A stretch of DNA of 64,000 nt from Blasia pusilla. Taxonomy: Eukaryota; Marchantiophyta; Marchantiopsida; Blasiales. The stretch's first letter is position 1; each line of letters begins with the position of its first letter. Under the pieces are notes generated by a model. It worked only from the letters and a program-made list of their open reading frames with translations, was not told the DNA's origin and searched no databases. The translations under genes were made by a program, and so were the position numbers. Shown one piece after another: positions 1 to 15,699 of the stretch. The DNA lies in assembly GCA_050084515.1 (NCBI GenBank), contig CM114274.1, forward strand, positions 5,208,001 through 5,272,000. Reading direction: 5' to 3'.

Positions 1-929
1 AGAGCAATTTTGATTCAATGCCACAAAAATTGCATTCAGATGGCATTACAACATGCGCAAGCATTGGTGTTGACACGCCGAGCCAAAAAGGTAAGTGGCA
101 AGTCATCTTGTTGCACATTCATGTCTGACTAACCTCTAGTGTCAGATTTGTTTCAAGTTATAAATCACGTAACTCATTAAGTTGGCTTGCTGCCATTTTT
201 ATGCCTCCTTCCCTTATGGGGTGTTCGTTGTTTTCTTTTGAGGTTATTTTAAAACAATAAAGTAGATTTTCTTTCGGAAGAAAATCTTAATAATTATGAA
301 ACCATTCGATATATGGTACCAAATTAGAAACTGAAATTTAAAGTAGACACTTGCTAACACAAATAACAATATGGATATTATGTAGTTTATAAAATCAAGA
401 AGACTAAGAAAATTGGTTGACATCACTTGGATATCGTCGTTGTTGGGCACCAACACATCAATTTCCTCCAAGGTCGAGTTTTTTGTTTTAAGAATATCTA
501 TGTAGGGACAGTAGTTTTGGATATCCGCTTCTAAGCTCATGTGCCACTGCAAATCAATAATCCCCTTACAAAGAATGCAAATTCTAGGTCCCAATAATTG
601 GATATCCTCATTAGTTATTCCTCAAGTAACAATATAGATATATTACATATGCTCCCAATTTTCAAAAATTATTCTTTATAAAAAGATAAAAATATCACGC
701 GTTCTAAATTCCTAAGTTAAAAAGAGAGTGGTGAACTCTCGAACTTTTCCAAAAACGCTCATCAAATATCATAAATTCCTAAGTTCGAAAAAGATAAGAT
801 ACAATATCTTAGATATCTATGGCATTTCTAAACTTAGATAGAAAGTTTGGGAATGTGTGGAAGGTGGACACGAACATTTGTACGAAGGACAGAAAGGAAT
901 GAGCACAAATATTTTGTTACAACATTATT
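1..929. other. AT-rich intergenic, no gene seen
   Basis: No reading frame here resembles a known protein. The longest one (minus strand, 244-594) is low in complexity and rich in Ile and Phe, as expected of chance frames in AT-rich DNA. I see no RNA gene or repeat. Confidence 0.5.
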
Positions 930-2450
930 TTTATTTTGAAAGATGAATCGCAGTTTTGAACTCTGCATACGACGAGATAGCGGAGCGGAGCGGAGCAAAC
1001 GAGGCGGGGCTCCGAATTTGAAACGAGGAGAGAGGTGGCGCTCTGCTACAAGTCCCTGTAGTGACTCTGTGGCGCCACAGAGGAGGAGGTGTGCATTGGA
1101 CGCAGGTCGAGTTCGGGGGAGAGTGAATGATTTGGGTCGATAAAGGCAGTTTTCAGGAGGATAGGATTCAATGATTGTCCCCTCATTATTCTTGTGTACC
1201 GAGTACTCGCGCCCTACGATCACCGTCTCGCCGAACAGAGGGAGGCTCTTGGTCTCGCTGTGCCTGCGCTTCGTGCGGTTGGACAGTGATGATTTGCGTC
1301 CGCTGCACATCATGCGCGTCTTTGATCCGTCGGTTTCGTCCGTAGCATTTTATGGCTCCCCGTACTGAACGTCGAGATGGTGCATATGGCCTTGTTTGCT
1401 CTTTTGTTCGGTGATTGACCCGTCTGAGTTTAGAGCTGTCGGGATTCACGCTTGCGACTATGCGATTCCGCTTGTTTGCGCTTCGATCGGTCGGATTTTA
1501 CGGGTCCGAGAATGCCAAGTTGAAATGATGCACGCCTTTCTTTGGTCTTCTTTCCTGCTCATTTTAGCGCTGCACCCTGATTCCAAGTGGAGTTGCCATT
1601 TACGTGCTTCGATCCGTCTCGCTAGGACTCTCTGTACACCACGTTTTAAGAGGGAATTCGAAGAAGAAGAAGGCGCGAAGTGGATGGCCGTTGCATGGTC
1701 TTGTTTTTACGAGGTGGCTTTTACGCAGATCTGTTTGTTGCTGTTACGGCAATGCCTGTTTGTTGCTGTTACGGCGATGCAGCAGTAATTACTGGAGCAC
1801 TGCATCCATTTGACACTCTGTTCGTGGGTAAATGGAAGATTTAGAGTGAGTGCACGACAGCGGTCGAGAGATGGTCCACCTCACGGCTGGTGCTACCTCC
1901 CTTCGCTTTACTCTCCCAACTACCGCACTTCTGTTGGCACCTTCCGCCCTTGCAGTTACGAAGGTCTCCTTTTACAAATTTCCAGTGACCATCGCACTTT
2001 CTGTCATGGTCTCGTAGTGGCAAGCGCTCCATCCTTACGTCGACTTCATCAAACCTCTTTTCGAAAGAATTACGGCTTTGTTACGATCTGCTATAGCTAG
2101 AGTCAATGTAGCTTACTCATTTTCCAAGTCCTACCTCCGGGCGGTGGGGGGAGGGGGTACCTCCTGTTGAACGATCTAGGCTTTGCTGCTACCTGGTAGC
2201 GTGAGTCTTCCAGAATGACATAGTCGAGCGGCGTATTCCAGCGTCAGGTAGTGAAGAGTTTACCATACGCAGCCAACGCAGGTTGGTGCCTCGTTCACAC
2301 ATATGATTGTCCCTTACTGAATCAAGACTGTACAATCTCGCTCATTCTCGCATCGATTCAACAAATGGCGGGAACCCATGCATGCAGCCACCGCTTTTCC
2401 TCACGTTTCTTGAGGCGTGCATTCGTTACCCTGGCTTCCTAACGTGAACT
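930..2450. other. GC-richer unassigned segment, possibly transcribed
   Basis: Base composition rises sharply against both flanks, with a short GGAGC reiteration near 977-995 and overlapping open frames on both strands. The plus frame 1396-1788 (130 aa) and the minus frame 834-1313 (159 aa) match nothing I recognise. The segment could be a first exon or CpG-rich promoter of a gene, a long non-coding RNA, or a decayed element. I cannot choose between these from sequence alone. Confidence 0.25.
1731..1780 (+). repeat. 25-bp tandem duplication
   Basis: Two adjacent 25-bp copies (1731-1755 and 1756-1780) differ by one base. Each begins CTGTTTGTTGCTG and ends in GATGC or AATGC. They lie near the end of the open frame 1396-1788, where they would encode a repeated hydrophobic stretch if translated. 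Confidence 0.8.
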
Positions 2451-5400
2451 AGGTTCGATTTAGGTCATAGATGCATAGCACAAAGACGTCCCTATGTTAA
2501 CACCTAAACTCGGTGCTAGCATCCAACCCACTTGTGTGATACGTTGTGGAGTAATGCCATTTTCTTCCATCCCCTAATAACACATCCCCTAATGTTATTG
2601 ATTTTTACCGTGCTTCATTTTATCGCATACTCTTCTAAATAGAATCACTTAGGAAACATTACATTCGATGTGGTATTTATTGAATAAGAGTAGAGCGAAA
2701 TCTACCCTCCACTCTAGAGAATCCAGATTGGAGACGCTCGAAGGTTTAATTATAGAAAAATGAACCCGTCCCAAGCTTCTCCTTAGGGTTTAAGTGTTCT
2801 TTCCTCACACAAAGAAGGTAAGAATCCTATCCAGTCCTCGAATCCTTTTTAACCAATCCAAGAACCTCCAACAAGACACAAGAAAGTATCCATTTGTACA
2901 CATATGCCCGATCGAGGCCAAGATGAGGTCATTATTAGCCTCTCCTCATAACCATTAGGTGGCATATAGCCCTCTACTTCGACACGCTATCTAGTTGAAG
3001 TGGACAATAATTGGTATGACAACAAACATTACCTGCATGAGTATCTCATTCCTTTGATTGCGTGGGAAGTTAGTGAGAATGCACATAAAATGAGTCCTCA
3101 TGCAGAAAGGGTTTTTATGCATACCCTTATCTTTCCGAGAGAAATTTGAAGCTAGTTGGCAATTTCTCCATTGTGGCCAATTTTTTTTTATAAATTTAAC
3201 AAAGAAAACCCAGTTTTCACGTTGGAAATTTTACAAAAGTTTCAGATTTGAATTGAAAATCACCTGATCTCAACCGGATGCTTTGACAAAGAATTTTGAT
3301 TCTTGCCGAGCATTGTTATGCAACATAATAAGTCTTTAATCCTTCTTTTGTGAAATTTTCTACCTAATGTCTTTCATGCAATCATGGCATGGGAAGAGCA
3401 TCAAGAGGATGGATCATTGATACAAATGAAGACTTGGATCATTGATGCTTATAAAGTTTCAAAAGGCTGAGCCAAAGGGGCATCAGAAGGAGGGTTTTCT
3501 TGATGATTACATGTCAAGATTTCTTGTAGGATGATAAGAAAAAAAATCCTAGCATAATAATTGGAGAATTTATATTATTAAAAGAGGACGGGGTTTGAAG
3601 AACCCCTCCTCCGGTGTCGACAGGTATGCTTTTTGTGCTCCTCCGTATTGACATGTGTTCTGTTTATCAGAAGAGCTAACAAGAGGAGCTAACAGGTAAT
3701 AGATTTAACGAACGTGTTTCTCATACAATGAAATTTTCACTCGTGTATAGCACGAGCATGATGCTAGTATGAGATAAGACTTATGCTAACACTCCTCAAA
3801 CTTTAAGGAGTAAGGGCAATATATATGTAACTAATAGTAGTGGTAGCAAATGTAGATGGAGGAATATGTATACTTTTAAATATAATTCTTCACATAAAAA
3901 CTTCTTTTTTCTGCACATGGGCTCTTTTTTCCCGCACATGGAAGTATGAATGATTGCCATAAAATAGTCATAATAGAAGAAAAGAAAATACTTAGTATAG
4001 GTGCTTATACCCTCCCTTATCCTCATTCTCCTCCTCTTATAACTGCAACTATCAAGAATAGTGGAGTGCTTAAAGTTGCTTGATTATCCCCATTATTTTG
4101 CAACTATAATGCGACTACCTTCTAAGTGAACTTGGAATGTGACTATATAGGTGATCTTATCTTTGAAAAATGAAAAACTATGGTTTCCTCACTCACCATT
4201 GCATCCCCTTCTTAAAGTTGGAGCAACCCCAACATGGCTATAATATTTCATCACCTTTATAAGATTAAAGTACTTTAAGGGTGGCAAGGAGCTCAAGTAA
4301 GATTAATTACATTGGGAAGATATTAGTCCATTTGAGCTTCTAAATTATACATAACGCCAATATGATCAAGGAAGTTCAAGTTCAAGATGAAAAGTCAACA
4401 AATTTGAAATATTTTTTCGAGTTTATTGATTGGCAACGAGATGTGAAAGAGTACATTGCAATATAGTTAGTCGCATAGGATAAAAACATTATTTGTTTCA
4501 AGTGGTTTGACAATATTAAAGGGGGTTTAGATGGAAATGCAAGTACGTATAAGGGTGGATTTGTTACAAAGGGACACTCTGACACACTCTCAAGTTGGTG
4601 GGATTGATTATTTTGAAAAATTCAATTGAATTTCCGAGATCTCAAAATTTTGAAAAAATCTTGCAAATTGATGTGAAGAATATATTTTTGAGTAGAGATT
4701 GCCTATTTGGTACAAAAATATGATATTAAAGTAGTTAAGTATTCAAGTTTGGTACACCGATTGTTGAAAGCACCCTATAGTTTGAAGTAATCATTGAAGC
4801 ATATCCAAGGATAAAGCTCTTTCTTATAAATTTAAGATTCAAAGCATGTAATTCCCACGTCTTAAACTTGTAAACGTCTCTCCTAAGCCTTGGCATGGAA
4901 TGTCCATCTACTACCAAACACATGCGAGTGGCATATAAATCTAGGTATGTATCCAAAATTGGTGTGGACAATAATCCATCTCTTTGCTATTGAGTTTGAT
5001 TTGAATAGTTCAATTAGACTCCTAAGTTACTTCATGAAAAGTCTAAAGGAGCCCCATCATGATGCCATAAGGTAGATTTCTAAATGTATGAAAAAAAAAA
5101 AACACTTTTTGACTTCACTTCACTAAAAGGTTACTTTTAGATTTACGTGGATTTGTAAACTCCACTTGAGTGGAGTTGCATATGTTGCTTGAGTAGTCAA
5201 AGTAATTGCTGGCAAATGTGGTATGTTCCATGACTCATGTAATGCATTGTATATGGCGTCCTTAATAGCTATGTTGAAAGAGCATCGACTAACATTGATG
5301 TACAGGATTCAATAAGATTATTTGTGCAAATAGATACTTGGAACTGTCATCTTTACGAGTATTAGCCGATGTCGTCACTTTGAGAACCAATGTTTTTAGG

Positions 5401-6418
5401 TCACTCAACTTAATAAACCCAATTCTTGGTTAGCGTGTTTTATGGCTTTAGTGCCCTATCTTGTGAGTTCTTGGGAGGTTGTTGGCTTATAAGATTTGCC
5501 TCTCTATAAGATGCACCTCATGAGTGACACTACTCGCACTTTGGCTCAGGAGTAGAGTTCTCAAGATCGTCTCATTCTGGTTTTCTATCGAAGTATGACT
5601 CTAAGCTGCAACAGCCTCGTGGCCAAAGTACTCTCAAGGGAGCATTTGTCTGCTTCACATGGTGAGAGTGCATTTGCTTGCTGCAAATGACCAGTCTGGA
5701 GGTGGCCTTCAATATTCGTCTCTTGCTCAAGAGTCAGTATCTGCCAAGTTCGGTTCTCTGCCCAAACCAAAAGTTGGCTGTTACCAAAACGGAGTACAAC
5801 GAATTGGGCTATCCTGTTTTGGGCTGATAGGCAGAATGGGTTCTAGCCATGAAACATCAAAGGTGACTAGTCATGACACTCTTCTTTTGAAATGTTTCCT
5901 GTCCGGGATCATTGGAGTTTTCGGTGGTTTCCTTCTCCAAGCACCCAAACTCATTTCCAGCATGGTGGAACCATGATGGAGATCTATGTTTCAGACCGGC
6001 CAGCCATGGTGTGGAGTTCATGTTTACCAGGTCCGCTAAGCACTGTTTAATGAGTAGAGTATGTCTCTCTCCCACTACTTGGGCACATCCAAACACCGTA
6101 ACAATACGTGTAACAATACCCACCCACACTACTATATCATGGCATAGAGTCTATACCAGATTCTTACATTCATTCACATAGAAATATCCCAGTATGGTTA
6201 ACTTTTGATCCTAGCAGTGAGCTTTTCGAGATTTGATTCATTCAAATATACAAATATGCAATTGCGACTCACTTTTGATGTTAGAGTCAAAATTTCCATC
6301 TAATGGTCAACACCTAATTTTCCAAGTCAACATTCTAAACAATTGTGTGACCAAATTCATGTCTCTCATATGAAAGAAACGGTCATCTACATCATCTATA
6401 TATATGCTTGTCTCATGA
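2451..6418. other. AT-rich intergenic, no gene seen
   Basis: This spacer lies downstream of RPT2, which is transcribed toward it. The part nearest 6419 should hold the RPT2 3' UTR. Short open frames (for example 5659-5976 plus, 5857-6129 minus) have no recognisable motif. I found no terminal repeat or retroelement domain. Confidence 0.45.
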
Positions 6419-10356
<3,938 letters not shown>

Positions 10357-11320
10357 ATCTCCCTCTCTTCAAGTCCTCCTCCTCCTCGCCTCGACCCGAC
10401 TCTCCCACAAACAAGAACCACTTCCTTCCTCCTCCTCCTCCTCCTCCTCCCGCCCTCCAGACACTGTCGATTTCGCGTCTCCTCTCCTCTCCCAACAGTC
10501 GCTCGCTCCGATTCTCGTCGGACTGTCGCAGTCGCAGTCGCTCGCTGCTCTCGATGATTTCTCGCGCTCTGCAATCTGACGCGAGGTTCCGTCCGCTCTG
10601 CTCTTCACTCCATCATTCTCGTGCACTGCTGAAACCGATCGCCCTCTTCGTCTCTCTCTCTCTCTCTCTCTCTTCGTGTGCTCCTCGAGGTCGCGATCAC
10701 CGGAACACGCCCAACGAACCAGACGATCGTAACCTAGTCGCCTAGACAGACAGACAGACAAACGTCTTTCGTTGGGGTGTCATGGGGAGGGGAGGTGTTT
10801 GTTCTCCGCTGCCCCCCTTAAACCCATAAGAGCCGAAGAGAAAGAAAGGAAGAACTATGGGAATCATCCGAGATTAGATAGGAGGAAGGGATAGGGTTTA
10901 TTTGTAGTAAATATGATTTATAGTATCTATATTATTATTATTAATAGCGAACCCTTTCTCTTTCATATTCCCTCTCCATTTGACACATGTTTCCAAAAAA
11001 AATTGACGTGCCACCCTAAAGTATGTCTTTTTTCGTTTTTCTGGTCGTTTAAGGTTGAGGAGAGTTAATGATGGAGATTTTGAAATCTACACGTGCAAAG
11101 CATGGGACACCTCACTAGTAGTATAGTATGTGAAACATTTTATTTTTGTCCCAGTTGTTCGAGGATTAGTCCCTGTTAAAGAAATGATGCTATGCATAAA
11201 TTAAAAACTAATTCTTGGTGCCCGTAACATGTGAAACATTTTCTTATTGCCCGGGTGCCATGTGTCAATCAGATAGGTGTTTGCAAATCAAGAAGGCACT
11301 CTATAATAATATGGATGGTC
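10357..11320. promoter_or_regulatory. RPT2 5' UTR and promoter region, CT-rich
   Basis: The sequence immediately upstream of the RPT2 ATG is pyrimidine-rich on the plus strand. It has a CTC/CCT trinucleotide run (about 10416-10450), a CT dinucleotide run (about 10650-10672) and a GACA run (10746-10761). Such purine/pyrimidine tracts are common in plant 5' UTRs. The overlapping open frames here are by-products of the repeats. Beyond about 10900 the DNA is AT-rich with no gene. No TATA position is assigned. Confidence 0.5.
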
Positions 11321-11597
11321 TATAGTATTATTTACGATTTCTATAAGTGCTAGTTGTTTTTTTCCTTGCCGTCTAGATTATCCACGTATCCTATGCATGT
11401 ATGTGTTAATTATTCTCTTCTCCATCCGTCGTAGAGGCTGCACATTGGTTGTATAGTATTATTTAGGGCCTCTACAAGTGCTCGTCATTTTTTTTCCCTG
11501 GCCATCTAGATTATCCACATATCTTATGCACGTATGTGTTAATGACTCTCTTCTCCACCCGTCGCAGAGGCCGCACACTCGTTGTATAGTATTATTT
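11321..11597. repeat. About 132-bp tandem repeat, two units plus start of a third
   Basis: The phrase TATAGTATTATTT recurs at 11321, 11452 and 11585. The sequence between, including a TCTAGATTATCCAC motif, a TGTTAAT motif and CCGTCG(T/C)AGAGGC, is shared with about 80-85% identity by eye. It sits just outside the left gypsy LTR. Origin unknown. Confidence 0.75.
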
Positions 11598-11685
11598 GAG
11601 AAGTGTTTCTCAAATGGGCGAAAGCTTGAGCGCTCATCACGAATCATAAGAGGGTGTGATGCAAGGCATTTATGTCCGTCATAGA

Positions 11686-12312
11686 TGTCGTGCGCATACA
11701 CATCGTTATATAACATACATCGCTGCCACCGAACATACACACAAACACACACGATCCCATGCTAACTCGTGGCATCCAAACAACGAGACAAGAAGTACCA
11801 AAATAAGATCCAATCTCTCTCAACACCATAGCTCTCAAATGTGTGCACTCTCACATGTGTCTTTCAATGTCAAACCAAACCCACTCTCCTAGTGAGAGGC
11901 TTGGGTTACACTCACAAGGCAAGGGACCATAGCTCCGCCGCCTCTTGCCAAGAGGTTCAACAAAGAGAGAATCAACTCTCAAGCTCTCTCTCCTTGAGGT
12001 ATACCCCTCCCCTCTCCCAAGCTCTCTCCATGGTAACCTATGCTCCCAAGTCACCTCCTTGGCTCTTGACCTGATGAAGGAGGTCAAGGGCCACTTACCA
12101 AAAATAGAAAGTCGATCATATACTCAAAATGGTACTTACCTAAAATAGTAAGTTCCTCATTATGGCTCCAAATGAGCCGAAACGAAGGGAAAACCTGCTC
12201 TCTCAGGTTTTCCGGGGCCTCAGAAGGTCATTCTTGACCTATTGAGCATGTCCTCCACTACTCACGTAAGTGCTCTACTAGATCTCACCGATCTATCCTA
12301 AAAGTCGTGACA
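11686..12312 (-). repeat. 3' LTR of left gypsy arm
   Basis: In plus orientation it starts TGTCGTGCGC and ends GTCGTGACA, so it is bounded by TG...CA. It matches the inverted LTR 25806-26451 of the right arm along its length, including CT-rich blocks and a CCATGGTAACCTATG block. No second LTR of this copy is present, so exact ends rest on comparison of the two arms. Confidence 0.8.
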
Positions 12313-12314
12313 GT

Positions 12315-12431
12315 TGTCGTGCGCATACACATCGCTACACAAAATACATCGCTGTCACCGAACATACACACAAACACGCACGATCCCATGCTAACTCATG
12401 GCATCCAAACAACGAGACAATAAGTACCAAA
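12315..12431 (-). repeat. Duplicate of the LTR 3' terminus abutting the left LTR
   Basis: About 117 bp repeat the sequence 11686-11802. They are separated from the LTR start by only two bases (GT). The same arrangement occurs in the right arm at 25687-25803, so it predates or is shared by both copies. No polypurine tract is visible between the coding region and the LTR. Confidence 0.7.
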
Positions 12432-12622
12432 CTATCTCTAATCGCCTCCCTAGCTGGTGGTTAGGTCCCTCTAACTCCAAATAGCCATCTATCTCTACCT
12501 ACCATGACATACATCTCTCGGACGCTAAGAGCAACAAGATCGCGTGCTCATGTGGCCCCATTGTTAGTCGCCTTCTTGTCATCCATGTCACAGACACAAG
12601 TCGGAATGTAGAACTACCTACT

Positions 12623-13110
12623 CTATATACATCTGGGACACATCCATCGTCCTTGAGGAACCCTAGTGAGAGGTGGCATCAAACATGCCATATGCCATCC
12701 TCTCGAACACCCATCATAGACTAGCATAGTGGCTGCACCACGGGCAGAACCACACAACATACACCGCAAGCATGTAGGAACTACTGCTAAGCTCAGATTA
12801 ACTGTACCGTCAATGTTCAAAAGATGACATGGCGCGTAGTTACGCACATGGTCCTTCCAAACCATACCATCGCATCCTCCAATAAGAGAACACCGGATGG
12901 CAAAACCTCAAGCACTCTCAAGATGGTGCGCCTTGCAGTCACATCCAACATCCTGGGTGCCGTCTGCTGCAAGTAGACATAGTCTTCCCGATGAAACCTC
13001 CGAATAGTAGGTCGATAACCACCTCCCCGAATAGTCGCATACCTCAACGTATCCCGATATTGTGCAATCGCCAAGTTCTCAAACGCCATGGGCATCACTC
13101 TTCGAAACAA
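12623..13110 (-). pseudogene. Integrase C-terminal domain followed by PHD finger, left arm
   Basis: C-terminal end of the left-arm pol. Minus 13110-12820 carries the integrase C-terminal module (FHREDYVYLQQ, matching the GPF/GPY-like RFxxGDYV block). Minus 12865-12623 carries a PHD finger ending in RWMCPRC and a stop. The finger shows CLRCMLC, then MLVYDGCSRGWHMAC, then WMCPRC. The expected first Cys of the CDGC pair is Tyr here, whereas the right arm keeps Cys, so this finger probably cannot hold its second zinc. A frame change separates the two modules. PHD fingers bind histone H3 tails; in this element the finger takes the place where chromoviruses carry a chromodomain. Confidence 0.85.
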
Positions 13111-14066
13111 CTCAGCCCTCTAAACACATGCTCGCATCCATATATCGGGGTCATCAAGGTTCAACACTTCACCAACATCTCGACAAATGGCCATAGGTAA
13201 ATCTGGCTCTCAGCCATAAAGCAACAAGTACGGTGAGAAAGATGCTAAGGATGCCTGCTTGTTGAATCTATATCCCATCGCCAACCTTGCACCAACTGAA
13301 GGTCCCAATCTCCTAAATGACCTCTCTACAAGCCATACTTGCGTAGTCCTCTCTTCACCATCTGCACAATCCGCTCCGCTAGTCCATGCGCCTTAGGATG
13401 ATCTCGTGAAGTAATGCGGTGGTCGATTAGTGCCTGATCATACAAGGCCTGAAACTCCCCGTGGAACTCTATATCCTGGTCTGTCAACACCTCAGCTGGT
13501 GTGTCGTAATGACTCAATACTCGATCTAGGAAGGCATACGCTACTCCCTCACTCACTTTGTCAAGCAATGCAGCCAACTCTATCCACTTCGAGAAGTGCT
13601 CGACCATCACCAACACATAACGACTATGGCGCTCCGTCAAAGGCAAAGGTCCTGCAAAATCCAAACTTCATCTATAACCTAAACCCATAATCGGAAGTGG
13701 ATGCCACTGTCGAGTTGGAGCATTGAATGATGCTCAGACTCGATCACACACCATGCATCTGGCAACAAACTCCTGAACGTCAGTCTGCATGCCTCGCCAC
13801 CAATACTGAATCTGGAGCAAGTTGTACGTCCGCGTCACTCCAAAATAACCCAAATCCTCGTGGGCATGACGCACCAAACGTGCTCTCTACAAAGGATGAG
13901 GCACTACACGCACTCTACCATCCTCCCACACTCACAACACATGTGTGCCCTCCCACCAAAACTGTCTGGCTCGCTGTAGGATCCGATCCCGCTCTCTAGC
14001 ACCCGGTATGCTCGCAACACTGCCAGTACGTAGGTACTCCAAGACCACTCCATCGTCATGAATGTC
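13111..14066 (-). pseudogene. Integrase zinc-binding and core domains, left arm
   Basis: The core is clearest in minus 13664-13326. It starts MDFAGPLPLT (first catalytic Asp), has VLTDQDIEF (second Asp) and ends with HGLAERIVQMVK (catalytic Glu). The D-D-E spacing is that of retroviral-type integrases. The upstream HHCC finger is recognisable but split by frame changes between 13700 and 14000. The integrase would insert the cDNA into the genome. It lies downstream of RNase H, as in Ty3/gypsy. Confidence 0.85.
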
Positions 14067-15430
14067 TCAGCCACTTGTCGTTTCCTCACCGACCTCTAGA
14101 TCTAAGGACTCTCCATCAGCCATTGAAGTCTCCGCAATATGGCTCTCAATAGCCAAAAAGCCCAAATAGGCTGACGCATGCCATCCTGGCACCAACTCCT
14201 CATCACTCTCACCATGCCAACGAGTGCCAGTCGCATCTCGCTGACTCGGGCATGGGTTACGGCTCAAACCATCTACATCCTGGTTGAGCGTCCCAGGTCT
14301 ATGCACCACCTGGAAGTCATACTCCTGCAACAAAAGAGCCCACCTCGCAAGCTTCCATGTAAGCTTGTCGGACTCCATCAACCACTTAAGTGGTTGATGA
14401 TGAGTAATGATGGTAAAGGGATTGCCGAATAGATAACATCTGAAATGTGCGGCATCCCACACTACAGCCAAGCACTCATCCTCATACGAGCTATACTTTG
14501 CCTCTACAGCGTTGTTTGAGCGACTAGCATAAGCCACCACAAACTCTCTACCATCATCGTCATGTTGGGTGAGCACGGCTCCAAGCCCCAACATGCTCCA
14601 ATCGGTATGCAAGTGGAAAGGACGACCCCTGATTGGTCTCCTCAATATGGGCGCGGACGTCAATCTGTCCTTGAGCATCTGAAATGCTCTCTCTTGCGCA
14701 TCCCCCCAATGCCACTCCTGATCCACCTTGGTCATCAAGGTTAGCGGCTTTGCAATCGAACTCAAACCCTTGACGTACCGTCGATAGAAGTTTGCCAATC
14801 CCATGAATGCACGAACTCGACTCACATCTCTAGGGAGTGGAATGCGTGAAATAGCCTCTACCTTTGTCTGCTGCACACCAAGGCTCCTTGGGTATATCGT
14901 ATGACCCAAGTACTCAATCTGGTCGTAGAAGAACTTGCACTTTCCTGGATGTAGCTTCAGCCCATGTAACTGCAATCGTCGAAACACCTCCTCTAGATGT
15001 CGCTCATGCTTCTCAACCGTAGCGCTAAAGACTACGATGTCATCAATATAACACCTAGCAAAATCTAGACCTGCCAAGATCCTATCCATGACCCTCTGAA
15101 ACTCAATCGGGGCATTCTTTAACCCAAATGGTAAGAACCGCCACTGGTACAAGCAATCCTTCCCGTGAGGATCGATGCCCCAAAATGCCGTCTTCTGCCT
15201 GTCCTCCAATCTGATAGGCAGTTGATGGTATCCGGCTCCAAGATCTAACAAAGTGAAGACCTTTGCATGCCCAATAGCATCAAAGATCTCCTCAAGAGTG
15301 GGCATGGCGTACCTATTGGACTTCGTCTTCTGATTGATAGGTCAGTAATCTCCACACATCCGCCTATCCGTCCAATTGCCATGCACATCCTTCTTGGCGG
15401 GCATGATAGTGGCAGATGCATACTCTCCAT
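14067..15430 (-). pseudogene. Reverse transcriptase-RNase H, left arm
   Basis: A 412-codon open frame (15305-14067) covers most of the RT and all of RNase H. RT blocks include LLDLGAGYHQLPI, WRFLPFGLKNAP and the catalytic YIDD at residues 86-89 of this frame. The conserved start of RT (MPAKKD...RMCGDY) lies just upstream in 15430-15306 and carries an in-frame stop. RNase H has HTDWSMLGLGAVL and the YEDECLAVV Glu, but the usual TDH of the third catalytic Asp is THH here. The right arm keeps TDH. So RT looks intact in its core while RNase H has lost a key residue. Confidence 0.93.
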
Positions 15431-15699
15431 GCGACATCTCCACTAGTCCTACGCCAACGAAGTCCTGGCTCCTACTCTCAATCAGAGCCCTCTCCATGTC
15501 ATTGTACCTGTAGGGTCATCGGAAGATCGGCGTGTCACTCGACAACTCAATGGGGATCCAAGGATGTCTCTCCCAATCACCCGTGGTGTGTCAATCTCCT
15601 CAGGTCTCGCCCCCAGCCGCTGCCTCAATTATCTCGGTAGGCATGGGGCTCACCAACGCAATAGCTATGATCTGTCGCATCCTCAAACAACGTTGCTTA

